Source of the DNA: Segatella buccae ATCC 33574
GTDB lineage: Bacteria > Bacteroidota > Bacteroidia > Bacteroidales > Bacteroidaceae
Assembly: GCF_000184945.1 (NCBI RefSeq)
Contig: NZ_GL586311.1
Span: forward strand, 926,502-990,501
Direction of reading: 5' to 3'
DNA: 64,000 bases
A program made the position numbers and the translations under genes. Numbering within the stretch: the stretch's first letter is position 1; each line of letters opens with the position of its first letter. Below, in pieces: positions 25,772 through 34,951 of this stretch. The notes beneath the pieces are model-generated. The model was given only the letters and a program-made list of their open reading frames with translations, made no database searches and was not told where the DNA came from.

Positions 25772-25811
25772 CAATATCGTATGACATTGCTCTGCGACAA
25801 TCACCGAGGCT

Positions 25812-25883
25812 GCTTCCATAGTTCAATGGATAGAACGGAGGTTTCCTAAACCTTTGATCCGGGTTCGATTCCCGGTGGAAGTA
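25812..25883 (+). tRNA. tRNA-Arg (anticodon CCT)
   Basis: A 72-nt cloverleaf: acceptor GCTTCCA/TGGAAGT, D-arm GTTC-GAAC, anticodon loop TTCCTAA with anticodon CCT (reads AGG), and T-arm CCGGG-TTCGATT-CCCGG. The first acceptor pair is G-U. CCA is not encoded. The ADP-ribosylglycohydrolase gene begins 70 bp downstream. Confidence 0.95.
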
Positions 25884-25953
25884 CCGCGGAAAGATGACCA
25901 TGAAAGGAGAAGTTCCATACCATCTATTACCATTTTCTTTAAATTTATTCGCT

Positions 25954-26754
25954 ATGCTTGGAGCCATCATTGGAGATATTGTTGGGTCGCGCTTCGAATT
26001 TTCAGCACCCCCAAAGCCCGATTTCAAGTTGTTTACCGACGATGCCGATTGCAGCTACACCGACGACACCATCTGTACGGTGGCCATAGCCGATGCCATC
26101 ATGAACGGTCGTGGCTATCGGGAGGCTCTGCTCGACTGGTGCCGCCGCTATCCCAATCCGATGGGTGGTTACGGTCTGCGCTTTTCCGACTGGATAGCCT
26201 CCGACGATCCGCAGCCCTACGGCTCGTTTGGCAATGGTTCTGCCATGCGGGTAAGTCCCGTTGGGTGGTTGTTCCATGACTATCACGAAGTGCTGGCAGA
26301 GGCGCAGAAATCGGCTGCTCCCAGCCACAATCATCCAGAAGGCATCAAGGGTGCCCAGTGCATCGCCACACTCATCTACTGGCTTCGCACTTGCCGCATC
26401 ACGAAAGATGAGGTGGAGGCAGCTGTAAGGCGCAATTTCGGCTACGAGATTCCCCCATTGCGCGACATTTATAAGATAGGCAGCGAGGGGCATTTCGACG
26501 GCACTTGTCAGGAGACTGTGCCGTGGGCCATCCGTTGTTTCTTGGAGAGCGAGAGCTTTGAGGATGCCATTCGCATTGCCGTTATGGCCGATGGTGACAC
26601 CGACACCAAGGCCGACATCACCGGGGCCATTGCCGAGGCTTTCTACGAAGTGCCTGAGACACTCGCAGAGCAGGCTTTCGAGTATCTTCCGCAAGATATG
26701 CTCGAAATCTTGATACAGTTTCAAGAGACGATGCAGGGAGAGGTGGAGGAGTAG
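25954..26754 (+). CDS. ADP-ribosylglycohydrolase family protein
   Basis: A 266-residue protein of the family that removes ADP-ribose from modified targets (DraG/ARH fold). Motifs: MLGAIIGDIVGSRFEF at the start, FTDDADCSYTDDT with the metal-binding Asp pair, NGSAMRVSP, and ADGDTDTKADITGAIAEAFY near the end, where the second metal Asp residues lie. The reading frame extends upstream into the tRNA spacer, but the ATG at 25954 starts the conserved fold. No partner ADP-ribosyltransferase is near, so the substrate is unknown. Confidence 0.92.
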   Translation: MLGAIIGDIVGSRFEFSAPPKPDFKLFTDDADCSYTDDTICTVAIADAIMNGRGYREALLDWCRRYPNPMGGYGLRFSDWIASDDPQPYGSFGNGSAMRVSPVGWLFHDYHEVLAEAQKSAAPSHNHPEGIKGAQCIATLIYWLRTCRITKDEVEAAVRRNFGYEIPPLRDIYKIGSEGHFDGTCQETVPWAIRCFLESESFEDAIRIAVMADGDTDTKADITGAIAEAFYEVPETLAEQAFEYLPQDMLEILIQFQETMQGEVEE

Positions 26755-26840
26755 ATAGAGAGGTGGTAGGTGATGGGTGGTAGGTGTTAATGGAGTGTTT
26801 GAAGTTCCCTAAGAGCCCCTCTACGAGACCTCCAAAAATC

Positions 26841-26932
26841 CCTAAGGGACCCCCAACCCCCTAAAGGGGGCTTTGCCATCCACCTGTTTGCAGGAAGGTA
26901 AGCCCCCTTTAGGGGGTTGGGGGTCCCTTAGG
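26841..26932. repeat. Inverted-repeat element with conserved 28-bp loop, copy 2
   Basis: Arms 26841-26872 and 26901-26932 are perfect over 32 bp, and the inner 25 bp are identical to copy 1 (13431-13508). The 28-bp loop (26873-26900) equals the reverse complement of the copy 1 loop except for three positions. Confidence 0.88.
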
Positions 26933-26975
26933 TGGATTGGGGCCTCTTGGGCGATAGAATGCCAATGGGATACAT

Positions 26976-27010
26976 AAAAAGGGATGTTCCATCATGGAAC
27001 ATCCCTTTTT
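26976..27010 (-). terminator. Intrinsic terminator of secDF
   Basis: A 16-bp perfect stem, AAAAAGGGATGTTCCA (26976-26991) with TGGAACATCCCTTTTT (26995-27010), and a 3-base loop. It has T runs on both sides and so could also stop transcription from the left. Confidence 0.9.
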
Positions 27011-27039
27011 CGGTTTATAGCGTTTGTACTTTCGTATCC

Positions 27040-30000
27040 TTATGCCTTTACGGGCGCAGCCTCAACTTCAAGACGATTCTCAATCTTCTTACCCATCACA
27101 AGGTAGGCGATGGGCGAAGCGATGAAGATGGACGACAGAGTGCCGAATATCACACCGAGGGTCATGGCGAATGCGAACGGCTGGATGCTCTTTCCACCGA
27201 GGAAGAGGATGCACAGCAACACAATCAGCGTAGACACGGAGGTGTTGATGGTACGGGCCAAAGTCTGGTTGATGGAATCGTTGAAGAGTCCCTGAATGTC
27301 TTCCTTGGCACGCTTGGGGTGCAGCTTGAGATTCTCGCGGATGCGGTCGAATACCACCACCTTATCGTTGATGGAGTAACCGATCACCGTGAGCACGGCA
27401 CCGATAAATGTCTGGTCTATCTCAAGGGAGAATGGCAGCAGACCTTGCAGCAGCGAGAACAGACCAATGACTGTCAGGGCATCGAGCATCAACGCCACCG
27501 TAGCACCGATAGAGAAAGCCTTGCTCCGGAACCGGATGAGGATGTAGACGAAGATGGCCAACAGGGCGATGGCTACGCTGATGAAGGCACCGCGGGTCAC
27601 ATCCTTGGCAACAGACGGTCCCACCTTGGAACTGCTGATGATGGAGCCGCCTTGGCGGATATCGGGGTTCTTGAAGTCTTCTACGCTCTTCTGGCTGACG
27701 AGCCCGGCCTTCTTCAATGCCGTGTAGAGCATGGTCTCTGCCTCATCGTCCACCGTGGGGCTGTTGCTCTCTATCTTGTAGTTGGTAGAGATACGGATAG
27801 TCTTGTTGTCAGTACCCAGCGAAATGGCACTGTTGGTGGCCTGTGGGAAAGCCGTGGTCAGAATATCGCGCACCTGTTCGGGCTGGGTAGGCTTCTCGAA
27901 GGCAACAACATAGTTGCGGCCACCTGTGAAGTCGATGCTCTGGGCAAGTCCGCGTACAAAGAAGCTGATGACGAAGACAGCCACGGCTACACATGCCAGT
28001 GTGAAGGTGTTCTTGTACATCGACATGAATTTGTAGTTGGTGCCCTGCATGAGATTCTTGGAGATGCCGGTCCAGAACTTGAGGTTGAGCCACTTGTCGT
28101 GCTTGAGTTTGAACTCGTAAACCAAGCGGGTGAGGTAAACGGCACTGAAGAACGAGCATACGATACCGATCATCCACGTGGTGGCGAAGCCTTGGATGGG
28201 GCCCGTACCGAAGATGTAAAGGATGATACCCGTGAGCAGTGAAGTGACGTTGGAGTCGAGGATGGCCGAGAACGCGTTGCTGTAACCGGCATCGATGGCC
28301 TGTTTCATGCCCTTGCCGGAGCGCAGCTCCTCCTTGATGCGCTCATAGATGAGCACGTTGGCATCCACTGCCGTACCGAGTGAGAGCACCATACCCGCGA
28401 TACCGCTCATCGTGAGGGCCGCTTGGAACGAGGTCAGAATGCCCAACGTGAAGAACACGTTGACTACCAGTGCACTGTTGGCTATCATGCCCGGTATGAA
28501 ATTGTACATGGCAACCATGTAGAAAATCAGCAGCACGAAAGCGATGACGAAGGAGATGATACCCTGCTGGATAGACTGCGCACCGAGTGTAGGACCTACC
28601 ACCTCTTCCTGCACGATGCGGGCAGGGGCCGGCATACGACCCGATTTCAAGGTGTTGGCCAGGTCTTTGGTGTCTTCGATGGTGAAGTTACCGCTTATCT
28701 GGGAGTTTCCACCGTCGATTTCACCGTTCACGCGGGGAGCTGAGTAGACCACGCCGTCAAGAACGATGGCGATGGCCTTGCCGATGTTAGCCTTTGTCAT
28801 GTTGGCCCATTGGCGTGCGCCCTCGGTGTTCATGCTCATGCTCACCACCGGATTGTTGAACTGGTCAAACTCATCCTTGGCATTGGTTATCACATCGCCT
28901 TCGAGCGGAGCGCGCCCGTTGCTTGTCGTCACCTTCAAGGCATAGAGCTCGTACACGTTTTTCACCTTCAGTCCGTCAGCCGGTTTGGCACCCCACATCA
29001 GGCGAAGATCCTGCGGAAGCACCTGCTTGGCCACAGCTGAATAGATGATTTTGTTGATGGCAGCCGTGTCGCGCACGTTGGCATAGCCCACGAGGCTCAG
29101 GCTCTGACCGCCTGTAAGCTGCAAGCGGGCCAGCAACGGGTGCTGCTTGGTGGCCTCTGCCTGCTGTGCTGCCATGCCGGCAGCTTCGGCCTTGTCGGTC
29201 TCTTTCTTGTCTATCTTAAATTTGGGTTCGGCCTGCTTGGCGGCAGCCACCTGCTTCTGTACGGCACTGTCGGCAGTGGCAGTGTCGGCTTCGGCATGGC
29301 TGCCGTTGGCCACACGCTGGTCGAGTTGTTGCAGATAGGGGGCCACCTCCTCGGCATTATAGGTCTCCCAGAACTCGAGGTTGGCACTTCCCTGCAAGAG
29401 TTTGCGCATGCGCTCCGGTTCCTTGATGCCCGGCATTTCCACCATGATGCGGCCTTCCTGGCCTTCAAGTTTCTGGATGTTGGGCTGCACCACGCCAAAC
29501 TTGTCGATACGAGTGCGCACCACATTGAACGAGTTGTCGATGGCGGCCTTCACCTCAGCGCGCAGTGCTTTCTCCACTTCCGAGTCGGAACTCTGTGGCG
29601 AAACCTTGCCCTGCAACTGCTGGGTGGCGAACACCTCAGCCAACTTGTGGCCCGGAGCATTCTTGTGATAGGCATTGACAAACAGCGTGATGAAATCACT
29701 GTTGGCAGTTTTTTCTTCTTCGGCTCTTGCCTCAGCCATCGACTTTGTGAAAGCCACGTCGGTCTTGTGATCGGCCAGTGTCTCGACAACATCGGGCACG
29801 GAAATCTCAAGGATAACGTTCATACCGCCTTTCAGGTCAAGTCCGAGACCGATCTGAGTCTCCAGGCACTTCTTGTAAGGATAAACGCCCAGATATTTCA
29901 CAGAATCCTTGTAATCCTGCTGGGCAATAGGATCCTTTATCTTTGCCGCCTGGCTGTCGTAATAGCTCGTGGCAGCCGAGAAAGACAAATAGAAGATACT

Positions 30001-30051
30001 TGCGAGCGTCAGCAAGACGGCTACTACAATTACTAATCCTTTGTTTTGCAT
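27040..30051 (-). CDS. secDF: Protein translocase SecDF fusion
   Basis: A 1003-residue inner-membrane protein in which SecD (about 1-620) and SecF (about 650-990) are joined, as is usual in Bacteroidetes. It uses the proton gradient to pull exported proteins through SecYEG. Visible are TM1 (residues 5-25), the SecD motif GLDLKGGMNVILE (73-85), a long periplasmic head, GTAVDANVLIYERIKEELRSG for the first TM block, SIDFTGGRNYVVAF opening SecF, and GYSINDKVVVFDRIREN in the second block. A Gln/Ala-rich insert near 265-300 is a local addition. A -7 box (TATTTTTG) lies at 30111-30118. Confidence 0.97.
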   Translation of the reverse strand: MQNKGLVIVVAVLLTLASIFYLSFSAATSYYDSQAAKIKDPIAQQDYKDSVKYLGVYPYKKCLETQIGLGLDLKGGMNVILEISVPDVVETLADHKTDVAFTKSMAEARAEEEKTANSDFITLFVNAYHKNAPGHKLAEVFATQQLQGKVSPQSSDSEVEKALRAEVKAAIDNSFNVVRTRIDKFGVVQPNIQKLEGQEGRIMVEMPGIKEPERMRKLLQGSANLEFWETYNAEEVAPYLQQLDQRVANGSHAEADTATADSAVQKQVAAAKQAEPKFKIDKKETDKAEAAGMAAQQAEATKQHPLLARLQLTGGQSLSLVGYANVRDTAAINKIIYSAVAKQVLPQDLRLMWGAKPADGLKVKNVYELYALKVTTSNGRAPLEGDVITNAKDEFDQFNNPVVSMSMNTEGARQWANMTKANIGKAIAIVLDGVVYSAPRVNGEIDGGNSQISGNFTIEDTKDLANTLKSGRMPAPARIVQEEVVGPTLGAQSIQQGIISFVIAFVLLIFYMVAMYNFIPGMIANSALVVNVFFTLGILTSFQAALTMSGIAGMVLSLGTAVDANVLIYERIKEELRSGKGMKQAIDAGYSNAFSAILDSNVTSLLTGIILYIFGTGPIQGFATTWMIGIVCSFFSAVYLTRLVYEFKLKHDKWLNLKFWTGISKNLMQGTNYKFMSMYKNTFTLACVAVAVFVISFFVRGLAQSIDFTGGRNYVVAFEKPTQPEQVRDILTTAFPQATNSAISLGTDNKTIRISTNYKIESNSPTVDDEAETMLYTALKKAGLVSQKSVEDFKNPDIRQGGSIISSSKVGPSVAKDVTRGAFISVAIALLAIFVYILIRFRSKAFSIGATVALMLDALTVIGLFSLLQGLLPFSLEIDQTFIGAVLTVIGYSINDKVVVFDRIRENLKLHPKRAKEDIQGLFNDSINQTLARTINTSVSTLIVLLCILFLGGKSIQPFAFAMTLGVIFGTLSSIFIASPIAYLVMGKKIENRLEVEAAPVKA

Positions 30052-30110
30052 TTTAAGTTTATTATGTTATTTAATTATTGTTTTTCCTAATTTTATATAT
30101 TATAGACGTG

Positions 30111-30118
30111 CAAAAATA
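30111..30118 (-). promoter_or_regulatory. -7 box (TATTTTTG) of secDF
   Basis: A match to TAnnTTTG on the minus strand, 60 bp before the secDF start. The -33 part is not clear. Confidence 0.45.
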
Positions 30119-30167
30119 CTTATTTTTTCTCACTTTGAAAAATTTATAGCCGTTAAATATTTAAATT

Positions 30168-31265
30168 TTAGTGTTTTAGCTGTTTTTTCAATAGGCAGGC
30201 GATGGGATAATGGTCCGATTCTTTGATTTTGTCGTCCACCCGGCATTGGTAGGGTTTCCAGTTGTCGGAACAGAAGATGTTGTCGATGCGCACATACATA
30301 CCGCTGCGGTGATAAGACCATCCCGGGCCGTTGCCGGCAGACACATAGCAGTCGGTGAGCAGGTTTTCCATGCGGTAGTGGGCGTAGGAAATGGGGCTCT
30401 CGTTGAAGTCACCGCAGAGGATGACGGGCATCCGTCCGATGTGCCGGGCCACGTAGGCTGCCACGGAATCGACCTGCGGAGCCCGTTTCCGCGAGGCTGC
30501 TGCGAGTTTGTCGATGAGGTGGGTAGACTCCTGCCGGGCCTCGTGCCGGCCAAGCTCCCCCTTCACAAGATTTTTGAATCCGGCCTTGTCGGTAGGGTTG
30601 AGCAGGTTCGACTCCAAGTGGTTGTTGACCACCAACACGTCTTCCCCGTTCACATCAAGCACGTAAGCCACGCTCAGATTGCCATACGACTGGTAGTGAA
30701 TGCGCTCCACACGCTTGATGGGGAAGCGGCTGTAGAGCCGTAGCATGTCGCCGCTGGAATCTTTCAACTCTTCACTGTGATGGGAGTACAGACGGCCCAT
30801 CACCGAGTCAAGTTCCGCCTTTATCACCTGCCCGTTCGCTTCCTGCAGGCAGATGATGTCGGCCTTGCTACGGGCCAGATAGCTGACGATGGGATTGGGG
30901 CCGTCGCCGGGCGAACCATCGACACTGTATCCGAAGTTCTGCACATTGAACGATAGTACTTTCAGCGTGCTGTCGGGCACGGAACCGCTCATATTGACGG
31001 GGGAGTATTTCCTCACGGGCGAGTAGCAGACGAGAAACCCCACCAGTGGGATGATGACGCCGCGCGGCTTGAAGAGCACCCAAAAGACGATGAAGCCCAA
31101 ATTGACGGCCAGCAGCACGGGAAACAGCAGGCCCGCATTGGCCAAGGCCGGATGGTCGGCCGGGTTGATGCGGTCGGAACAGCCTATGAGCAGCATCACG
31201 AGCAGGCTGGCCACGTTGGCTCCCCCCATCATTTTGAGGGTGAATGATTTCAGCTGTTTCAGCAT
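30168..31265 (-). CDS. Membrane-anchored endonuclease/exonuclease/phosphatase family protein
   Basis: A 365-residue protein with two or three N-terminal membrane segments (about 12-75) and a C-terminal EEP catalytic domain (about 100-360). Domain motifs: VLSFNVQNF, IICLQEAN with the metal Glu, VVNNHLESN, VILCGDFNESP, and KESDHYPIACLL with the terminal catalytic His. EEP enzymes hydrolyse phosphodiesters in nucleic acids or phosphoinositides; the substrate here is unknown. It follows the rhomboid gene by 14 bp, so both are probably on one transcript. Confidence 0.9.
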   Translation of the reverse strand: MLKQLKSFTLKMMGGANVASLLVMLLIGCSDRINPADHPALANAGLLFPVLLAVNLGFIVFWVLFKPRGVIIPLVGFLVCYSPVRKYSPVNMSGSVPDSTLKVLSFNVQNFGYSVDGSPGDGPNPIVSYLARSKADIICLQEANGQVIKAELDSVMGRLYSHHSEELKDSSGDMLRLYSRFPIKRVERIHYQSYGNLSVAYVLDVNGEDVLVVNNHLESNLLNPTDKAGFKNLVKGELGRHEARQESTHLIDKLAAASRKRAPQVDSVAAYVARHIGRMPVILCGDFNESPISYAHYRMENLLTDCYVSAGNGPGWSYHRSGMYVRIDNIFCSDNWKPYQCRVDDKIKESDHYPIACLLKKQLKH

Positions 31266-31279
31266 GTCTTCCGGAAGTT

Positions 31280-32224
31280 TTATTTGCGGTTGCTTTGGTC
31301 GAAAAGCCGTTGCTTCTCCTCTTTGGTCAGGCTGTCGTAGCCGCTTTTCCTGATTTTGTCGAGAATGCGGTCCACCTCTTCCTGCTCGGCTTGTTTGCGG
31401 GCATTATAGTCCCAGTCGCTCCGCCGGCTGGAGGAAAACGACGATGTGTCATTGCCGTTTGCCTGTTGTCCCGTCCGTCTGCGACCTGCAAAGATATTCT
31501 TGATTTTCTCAAACGAGTCTTGTCCCCGTGACCGTCCGTAGCCGGAAAGGCTTTGCTTGTTCCAATAGCGTATCATGAAGAAACCGAACACCATGCCCCC
31601 CAGATGGGCGATATGGGCCACGCCGTCGCCTGTGGTGGCTATGGCCGAGAACAGTTCGATGGCGGCATAGCCCATGACAAACCACTTGGCCTTGATGGGG
31701 ATGGGCAGAGGGAAGATGAAGATGCGCTCTTCGGGGAATATCATGCCGAAGGCCAGCAGGATGGCATAGATGGCTCCGGAAGCTCCCACGGTGGTCCAAC
31801 TGTTGAGAGAGGCCCCGTTAGCGGCGGCCACGGCCCAGATGTCGGACAGGGAAAAACCGGGAATGCTGGAACCGGCCACCACGTAGAACTGTACAAATTG
31901 TGCCAACTCTTGAAACAGACCGGCTCCAACGCCACATGAAATGTAATAAAAAAGGAACTTCTTCGGTCCCCACACATTCTCGACTACGCAACCGAACATC
32001 CACAGGGCAAACATGTTGAAGAGGATATGCTCGAAACCACCGTGCATAAACATGTAGGTGAAGAGTTGGTAGATGTGGAAGTCGGGAGCCAGAAAGAAGT
32101 GCAGTCCGAGCGTGTCGTTGAGCAGATATTCGCCGTAGGCATCCTTCCCGTACAGCATCGTGGCCACGAAAGCCGCAATGTTGATGATGAGCAGGTTTTT
32201 GGTGATAGTGGGTATATTGCGCAT
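31280..32224 (-). CDS. Rhomboid family intramembrane serine protease
   Basis: A 314-residue polytopic protease that cuts substrates within or near the membrane. The catalytic Ser is in TTVGASGAIYAIL and the catalytic His in HIAHLGGMVFG, with six or more TM segments from residue 9 on. The tail ends with SYDSLTKEEKQRLFDQS, a DUF6576-like motif seen on Bacteroidetes rhomboids. The reading frame continues upstream to 32299, but MRNIPTITKNLLIIN at 32224 is the natural start, and a -7 box (TATTTTTG, 32255-32262) lies just upstream of it. Confidence 0.93.
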   Translation of the reverse strand: MRNIPTITKNLLIINIAAFVATMLYGKDAYGEYLLNDTLGLHFFLAPDFHIYQLFTYMFMHGGFEHILFNMFALWMFGCVVENVWGPKKFLFYYISCGVGAGLFQELAQFVQFYVVAGSSIPGFSLSDIWAVAAANGASLNSWTTVGASGAIYAILLAFGMIFPEERIFIFPLPIPIKAKWFVMGYAAIELFSAIATTGDGVAHIAHLGGMVFGFFMIRYWNKQSLSGYGRSRGQDSFEKIKNIFAGRRRTGQQANGNDTSSFSSSRRSDWDYNARKQAEQEEVDRILDKIRKSGYDSLTKEEKQRLFDQSNRK

Positions 32225-32344
32225 ACTTTTTCCTTTTGCTGATAATAACGGACACAAAAATACTAAAAATATCCGTGAAAAGGCATAAAGCAAGGCCATT
32301 TAGGGGCTTTTTTAGTAAAAATGTTCATTTTTCTTTAGTTTTTG

Positions 32345-32375
32345 TTTGTTTTATCAAAGGAGTTTCCTATATTTG
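32345..32375 (+). promoter_or_regulatory. Promoter TTTG-N19-TATATTTG of the HU gene
   Basis: TTTG (32345-32348) and TATATTTG (32368-32375) give a leader of about 45 nt before the ATG at 32427. Confidence 0.78.
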
Positions 32376-32426
32376 TCCACAAATAACGATAGAGGAATAC
32401 TATTAATCATTTAATAAACCAAAATT

Positions 32427-32702
32427 ATGAACAAGTCAGAATTGATCGAGAAGATTGCTGCAACTGCCGAACTGAGCAAAGCAGACGCTAAGAAGGCCCT
32501 TGATGCCACAGTAAACGCTATTAAGGATGCCCTCGTGGCCGGTGACAAGATTCAGCTCGTAGGTTTCGGCACATTCGCTGTTTCCGAGCGCCCCGCCCGT
32601 GAAGGCATCAACCCCGCTACCAAGCAGAAGATTAAGATCGCTGCCAAGAAGGTTGCCAAGTTCAAGGCCGGTGCAGAGTTGAGCGATGCAGTCAACAAAT
32701 AA
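32427..32702 (+). CDS. HU family DNA-binding protein
   Basis: A 91-residue histone-like protein that bends DNA non-specifically as a dimer. The full HU pattern is visible: MNKSELIEKIAATAELSKAD, the beta-arm GFGTFAVSERPAREGINPAT with the intercalating Pro, and the C-terminal helix KFKAGAELSDAVNK. It stands alone between its own promoter and terminator, as a highly expressed single gene would. Confidence 0.97.
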   Translation: MNKSELIEKIAATAELSKADAKKALDATVNAIKDALVAGDKIQLVGFGTFAVSERPAREGINPATKQKIKIAAKKVAKFKAGAELSDAVNK

Positions 32703-32721
32703 TGTAAAGATTATTAGATAT

Positions 32722-32752
32722 AAAAGGCGTTCCTTTCGGAGCGCCTTTTTTG
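32722..32752 (+). terminator. Intrinsic terminator of the HU gene
   Basis: AAAAGGCG-t-TCC pairs with GGA-g-CGCCTTTT around a TTTC loop, followed by a T run. Confidence 0.85.
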
Positions 32753-32791
32753 TTGGTTGAGTGGAGAGGATGGGCAAGTAAGTATCGTGTT

Positions 32792-32876
32792 GGTGCATGG
32801 CCCTTGCACCATCCGCGCACGGCCCATGCACAAGTGGTGCAAAGCCTCTGCACGGGGTGTGCAAGGGCTTCGCACG
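32792..32876. repeat. GTGCA/TGCAC multi-hairpin dispersed element, copy 2
   Basis: Four consecutive blocks with GTGCA...TGCAC ends at 16-19 bp length, the same layout as 5712-5804, including the shared words CCATCCG and TGCAAAGCCTCTGCAC-like. The individual blocks differ in sequence but keep their pairing. Confidence 0.7.
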
Positions 32877-32922
32877 GAACTCATTGTAAACGGGGCGCAC
32901 GTTGGGGTAGGCCGGATGAGGC

Positions 32923-32999
32923 AACAAAAAAGGCAGGCGGAAGACGAGGACGGGCGTTCGGTGCTGTGCCGATTTACCGGATTCGTCTTTCGCCTGCCT
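32923..32999 (-). terminator. Terminator of the kduI-kduD operon
   Basis: Arms AGGCAGGCGGAAGACGA (32931-32947) and TCGTCTTTCGCCTGCCT (32983-32999) pair over 17 bp with one G-U. On the minus strand the hairpin is followed by TTTTTTGTT. The loop is long (35 bp). Confidence 0.7.
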
Positions 33000-33074
33000 C
33001 TATTGGCCGGGGATGGCCGGCAGGTGGTGTGCCTCCGTCGCCGGGTTGGCGACGGGGCTATGCAGGGTTTTCGC

Positions 33075-33890
33075 TTACTTAGGCTGCTTGCCGATGTAAG
33101 CCAGGATGCCGCCGTCCACGTAGAGCACATGGCCGTTGACGGCATCGGAGGCATGGGAGGCCAGGAACACGGCAGGCCCACCGAGCTCGGAGGGGTCGAG
33201 CCAGCGGCCTGCGGGAGTCTTGGCGCAGATGAAGCTGTCGAAGGGATGGCGGCTGCCGTCGGGCTGGCGCTCACGCAGCGGAGCGGTCTGCGGGGTGGCG
33301 ATGTAGCCCGGGCCAATGCCGTTGCACTGGATGTTGTACTCGCCATACTCGGAGCAGATGTTGCGGGTGAGCATCTTCAGCCCGCCCTTGGCGGCGGCGT
33401 AGGCCGACACGGTCTCCCGGCCCAGTTCGCTCATCATCGAACAGATGTTGATGATCTTGCCCTCCTTGCGCTCCATCATCTCGGGAATGACGGCACTGGA
33501 GACGATGAACGGGCCCACGAGGTCGATGTCGATGACCTGTTGGAACTCGGCGCGCTTCATCTCGTGCATGGGGATGCGCTTGATGATGCCGGCGTTGTTG
33601 ACGAGGATGTCAATCTGTCCCACCTCGGCGTGGATGGTTTTCACGAGCTCGGCCACTTGGTCTTCTTTCGTCACGTCGCACACATAGCCGTGCACGTTGG
33701 CGATGCCGGCTTCCTTATAGGCAGCCAAGCCGCGGTCAACGAGCTCCTGATTGATGTCGTTGAAGATGATGTTTTTGATGCCTGCGGCGGCAAAAGCCGA
33801 GGCGATGTTGAATCCGATGCCGTAGGAAGCACCTGTGATCCAGGCGTTTTTGCCTTCGAGTGAGAAATCTTTTAAACTTGTCATTGTCAT
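33075..33890 (-). CDS. kduD: SDR dehydrogenase, KduD-type (2-keto-3-deoxygluconate forming)
   Basis: A 271-residue short-chain dehydrogenase with the NAD-binding motif TGASYGIG, NNAG, catalytic Ser in NICSMMSELG and YAAAK (Tyr-x-x-x-Lys), and the C-terminal VDGGILAYIG. Sequence alone allows gluconate 5-dehydrogenase or KduD. Its position 89 bp after kduI favours KduD, which reduces the product of KduI to 2-keto-3-deoxygluconate in pectin and other uronate breakdown. Confidence 0.88.
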   Translation of the reverse strand: MTMTSLKDFSLEGKNAWITGASYGIGFNIASAFAAAGIKNIIFNDINQELVDRGLAAYKEAGIANVHGYVCDVTKEDQVAELVKTIHAEVGQIDILVNNAGIIKRIPMHEMKRAEFQQVIDIDLVGPFIVSSAVIPEMMERKEGKIINICSMMSELGRETVSAYAAAKGGLKMLTRNICSEYGEYNIQCNGIGPGYIATPQTAPLRERQPDGSRHPFDSFICAKTPAGRWLDPSELGGPAVFLASHASDAVNGHVLYVDGGILAYIGKQPK

Positions 33891-33979
33891 TAATTATTTA
33901 AGGGTTTGTATGATAGTTTGTAGTCATAGAAACATACGTGCGGGCCGTCCTGTTTGCGTAATGGCCGGCGGCGGAGCAT

Positions 33980-34825
33980 TCAGCGCAGTTCCGTGATTTC
34001 GGAAAAGTCTTGGTCGGCATAGTCGAGATTTTCTCCTGCCATGCCCCAGATGAACGTGTAGTTGTGCGTGGCAGCCGCACTATGGATGCTCCATTCGGGC
34101 GAGAGCACGGCCTGATGGCCCTGCATCCAGAGGTGGCGCGTCTCTTGGGGCTCGCCCATGAGGTGGCAGACGGCCTGACCGTCGGGCACCTCGAAATAGA
34201 AATAGGCCTCCATGCGCCGGCTATGCACGTGGGCGGGCATGGTGTTCCACACGCTTCCCGGGGCCAGCTCGGTCATTCCCATCTGCAACTGGCAGGTGGG
34301 GAGCACCTGATTGACGAGCATCTTGTTGATGGTGCGCTCATTGGAGGTTTCCAACGAGCCCATATTGACGCTCACGGCATCGGCTTTGGTCACCTTGCGG
34401 GTGGGATGGGACGTGTGGGCCGGGGCGCTGTTGAAATAGAACCGGGCCGGACGGTCAGGCTCCTGTGAGCCGAAAGACACGTCGCGGTCGCCGCTCCCGA
34501 TGTAGAGGGCTTCCTTGTAGCCGAGTCGGAACACCTCATCGCCCGCCCTGACGAGGCCGTCGCCTTCTCCCACATTGAAGATGCCCATCTCCCTGCGGTG
34601 GGTGAAAGAGGGGGCTTTCAGCGGCGGGATGGCCTCCAGTTGCAGTTCTTCGTCCACGGGCATGGCCCCTCCGACGATCATTCGGTCGTACATGGAGTAG
34701 ACGAGGTTGACTTCATCGGCTGCAAAAAGTCTATCGATGAGAAACTCCTTGCGCAGTCTTGCGGTGTCGTAAGCCTTTGCATCCTGCGGATTGGTGGCAT
34801 AGCGAAGCTCGTAATTGGTTTTCAT
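33980..34825 (-). CDS. kduI: 5-keto-4-deoxyuronate isomerase
   Basis: A 281-residue cupin enzyme of uronate catabolism, converting 5-keto-4-deoxyuronate to 2,5-diketo-3-deoxygluconate. Family motifs: RYATNPQDAKAYDT at the start, GGAMPVDEELQLE, GIFNVGEGDG, and the metal-binding HVHSRRMEAYFYFE with the later HSAAATHNYTFIWGM. Length is as expected. It opens a two-gene operon with kduD. A -7 box (TATCTTTG) is at 34848-34855. Confidence 0.95.
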   Translation of the reverse strand: MKTNYELRYATNPQDAKAYDTARLRKEFLIDRLFAADEVNLVYSMYDRMIVGGAMPVDEELQLEAIPPLKAPSFTHRREMGIFNVGEGDGLVRAGDEVFRLGYKEALYIGSGDRDVSFGSQEPDRPARFYFNSAPAHTSHPTRKVTKADAVSVNMGSLETSNERTINKMLVNQVLPTCQLQMGMTELAPGSVWNTMPAHVHSRRMEAYFYFEVPDGQAVCHLMGEPQETRHLWMQGHQAVLSPEWSIHSAAATHNYTFIWGMAGENLDYADQDFSEITELR

Positions 34826-34847
34826 GAGGTTTTTGATTTGTCTGTTG

Positions 34848-34855
34848 CAAAGATA
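34848..34855 (-). promoter_or_regulatory. -7 box (TATCTTTG) of the kduI-kduD operon
   Basis: Minus-strand match to TAnnTTTG about 23 bp before the kduI start; no clear -33 TTTG. Confidence 0.5.
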
Positions 34856-34951
34856 CGAAATTTAATTGTATGTCAGCTCTTTAGGGGTCGTTTCTTTGCC
34901 GACGAATACTTAAATAAACAAAAAGGAGCATGAGCCGAAAGTGCAAAACCG

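Noticed and set aside
25812..26754. Genomic island inserted at tRNA-Arg
   Set aside because: No integrase and no direct repeat of the tRNA 3' end was seen downstream. The ADP-ribosylglycohydrolase has composition like its neighbours.
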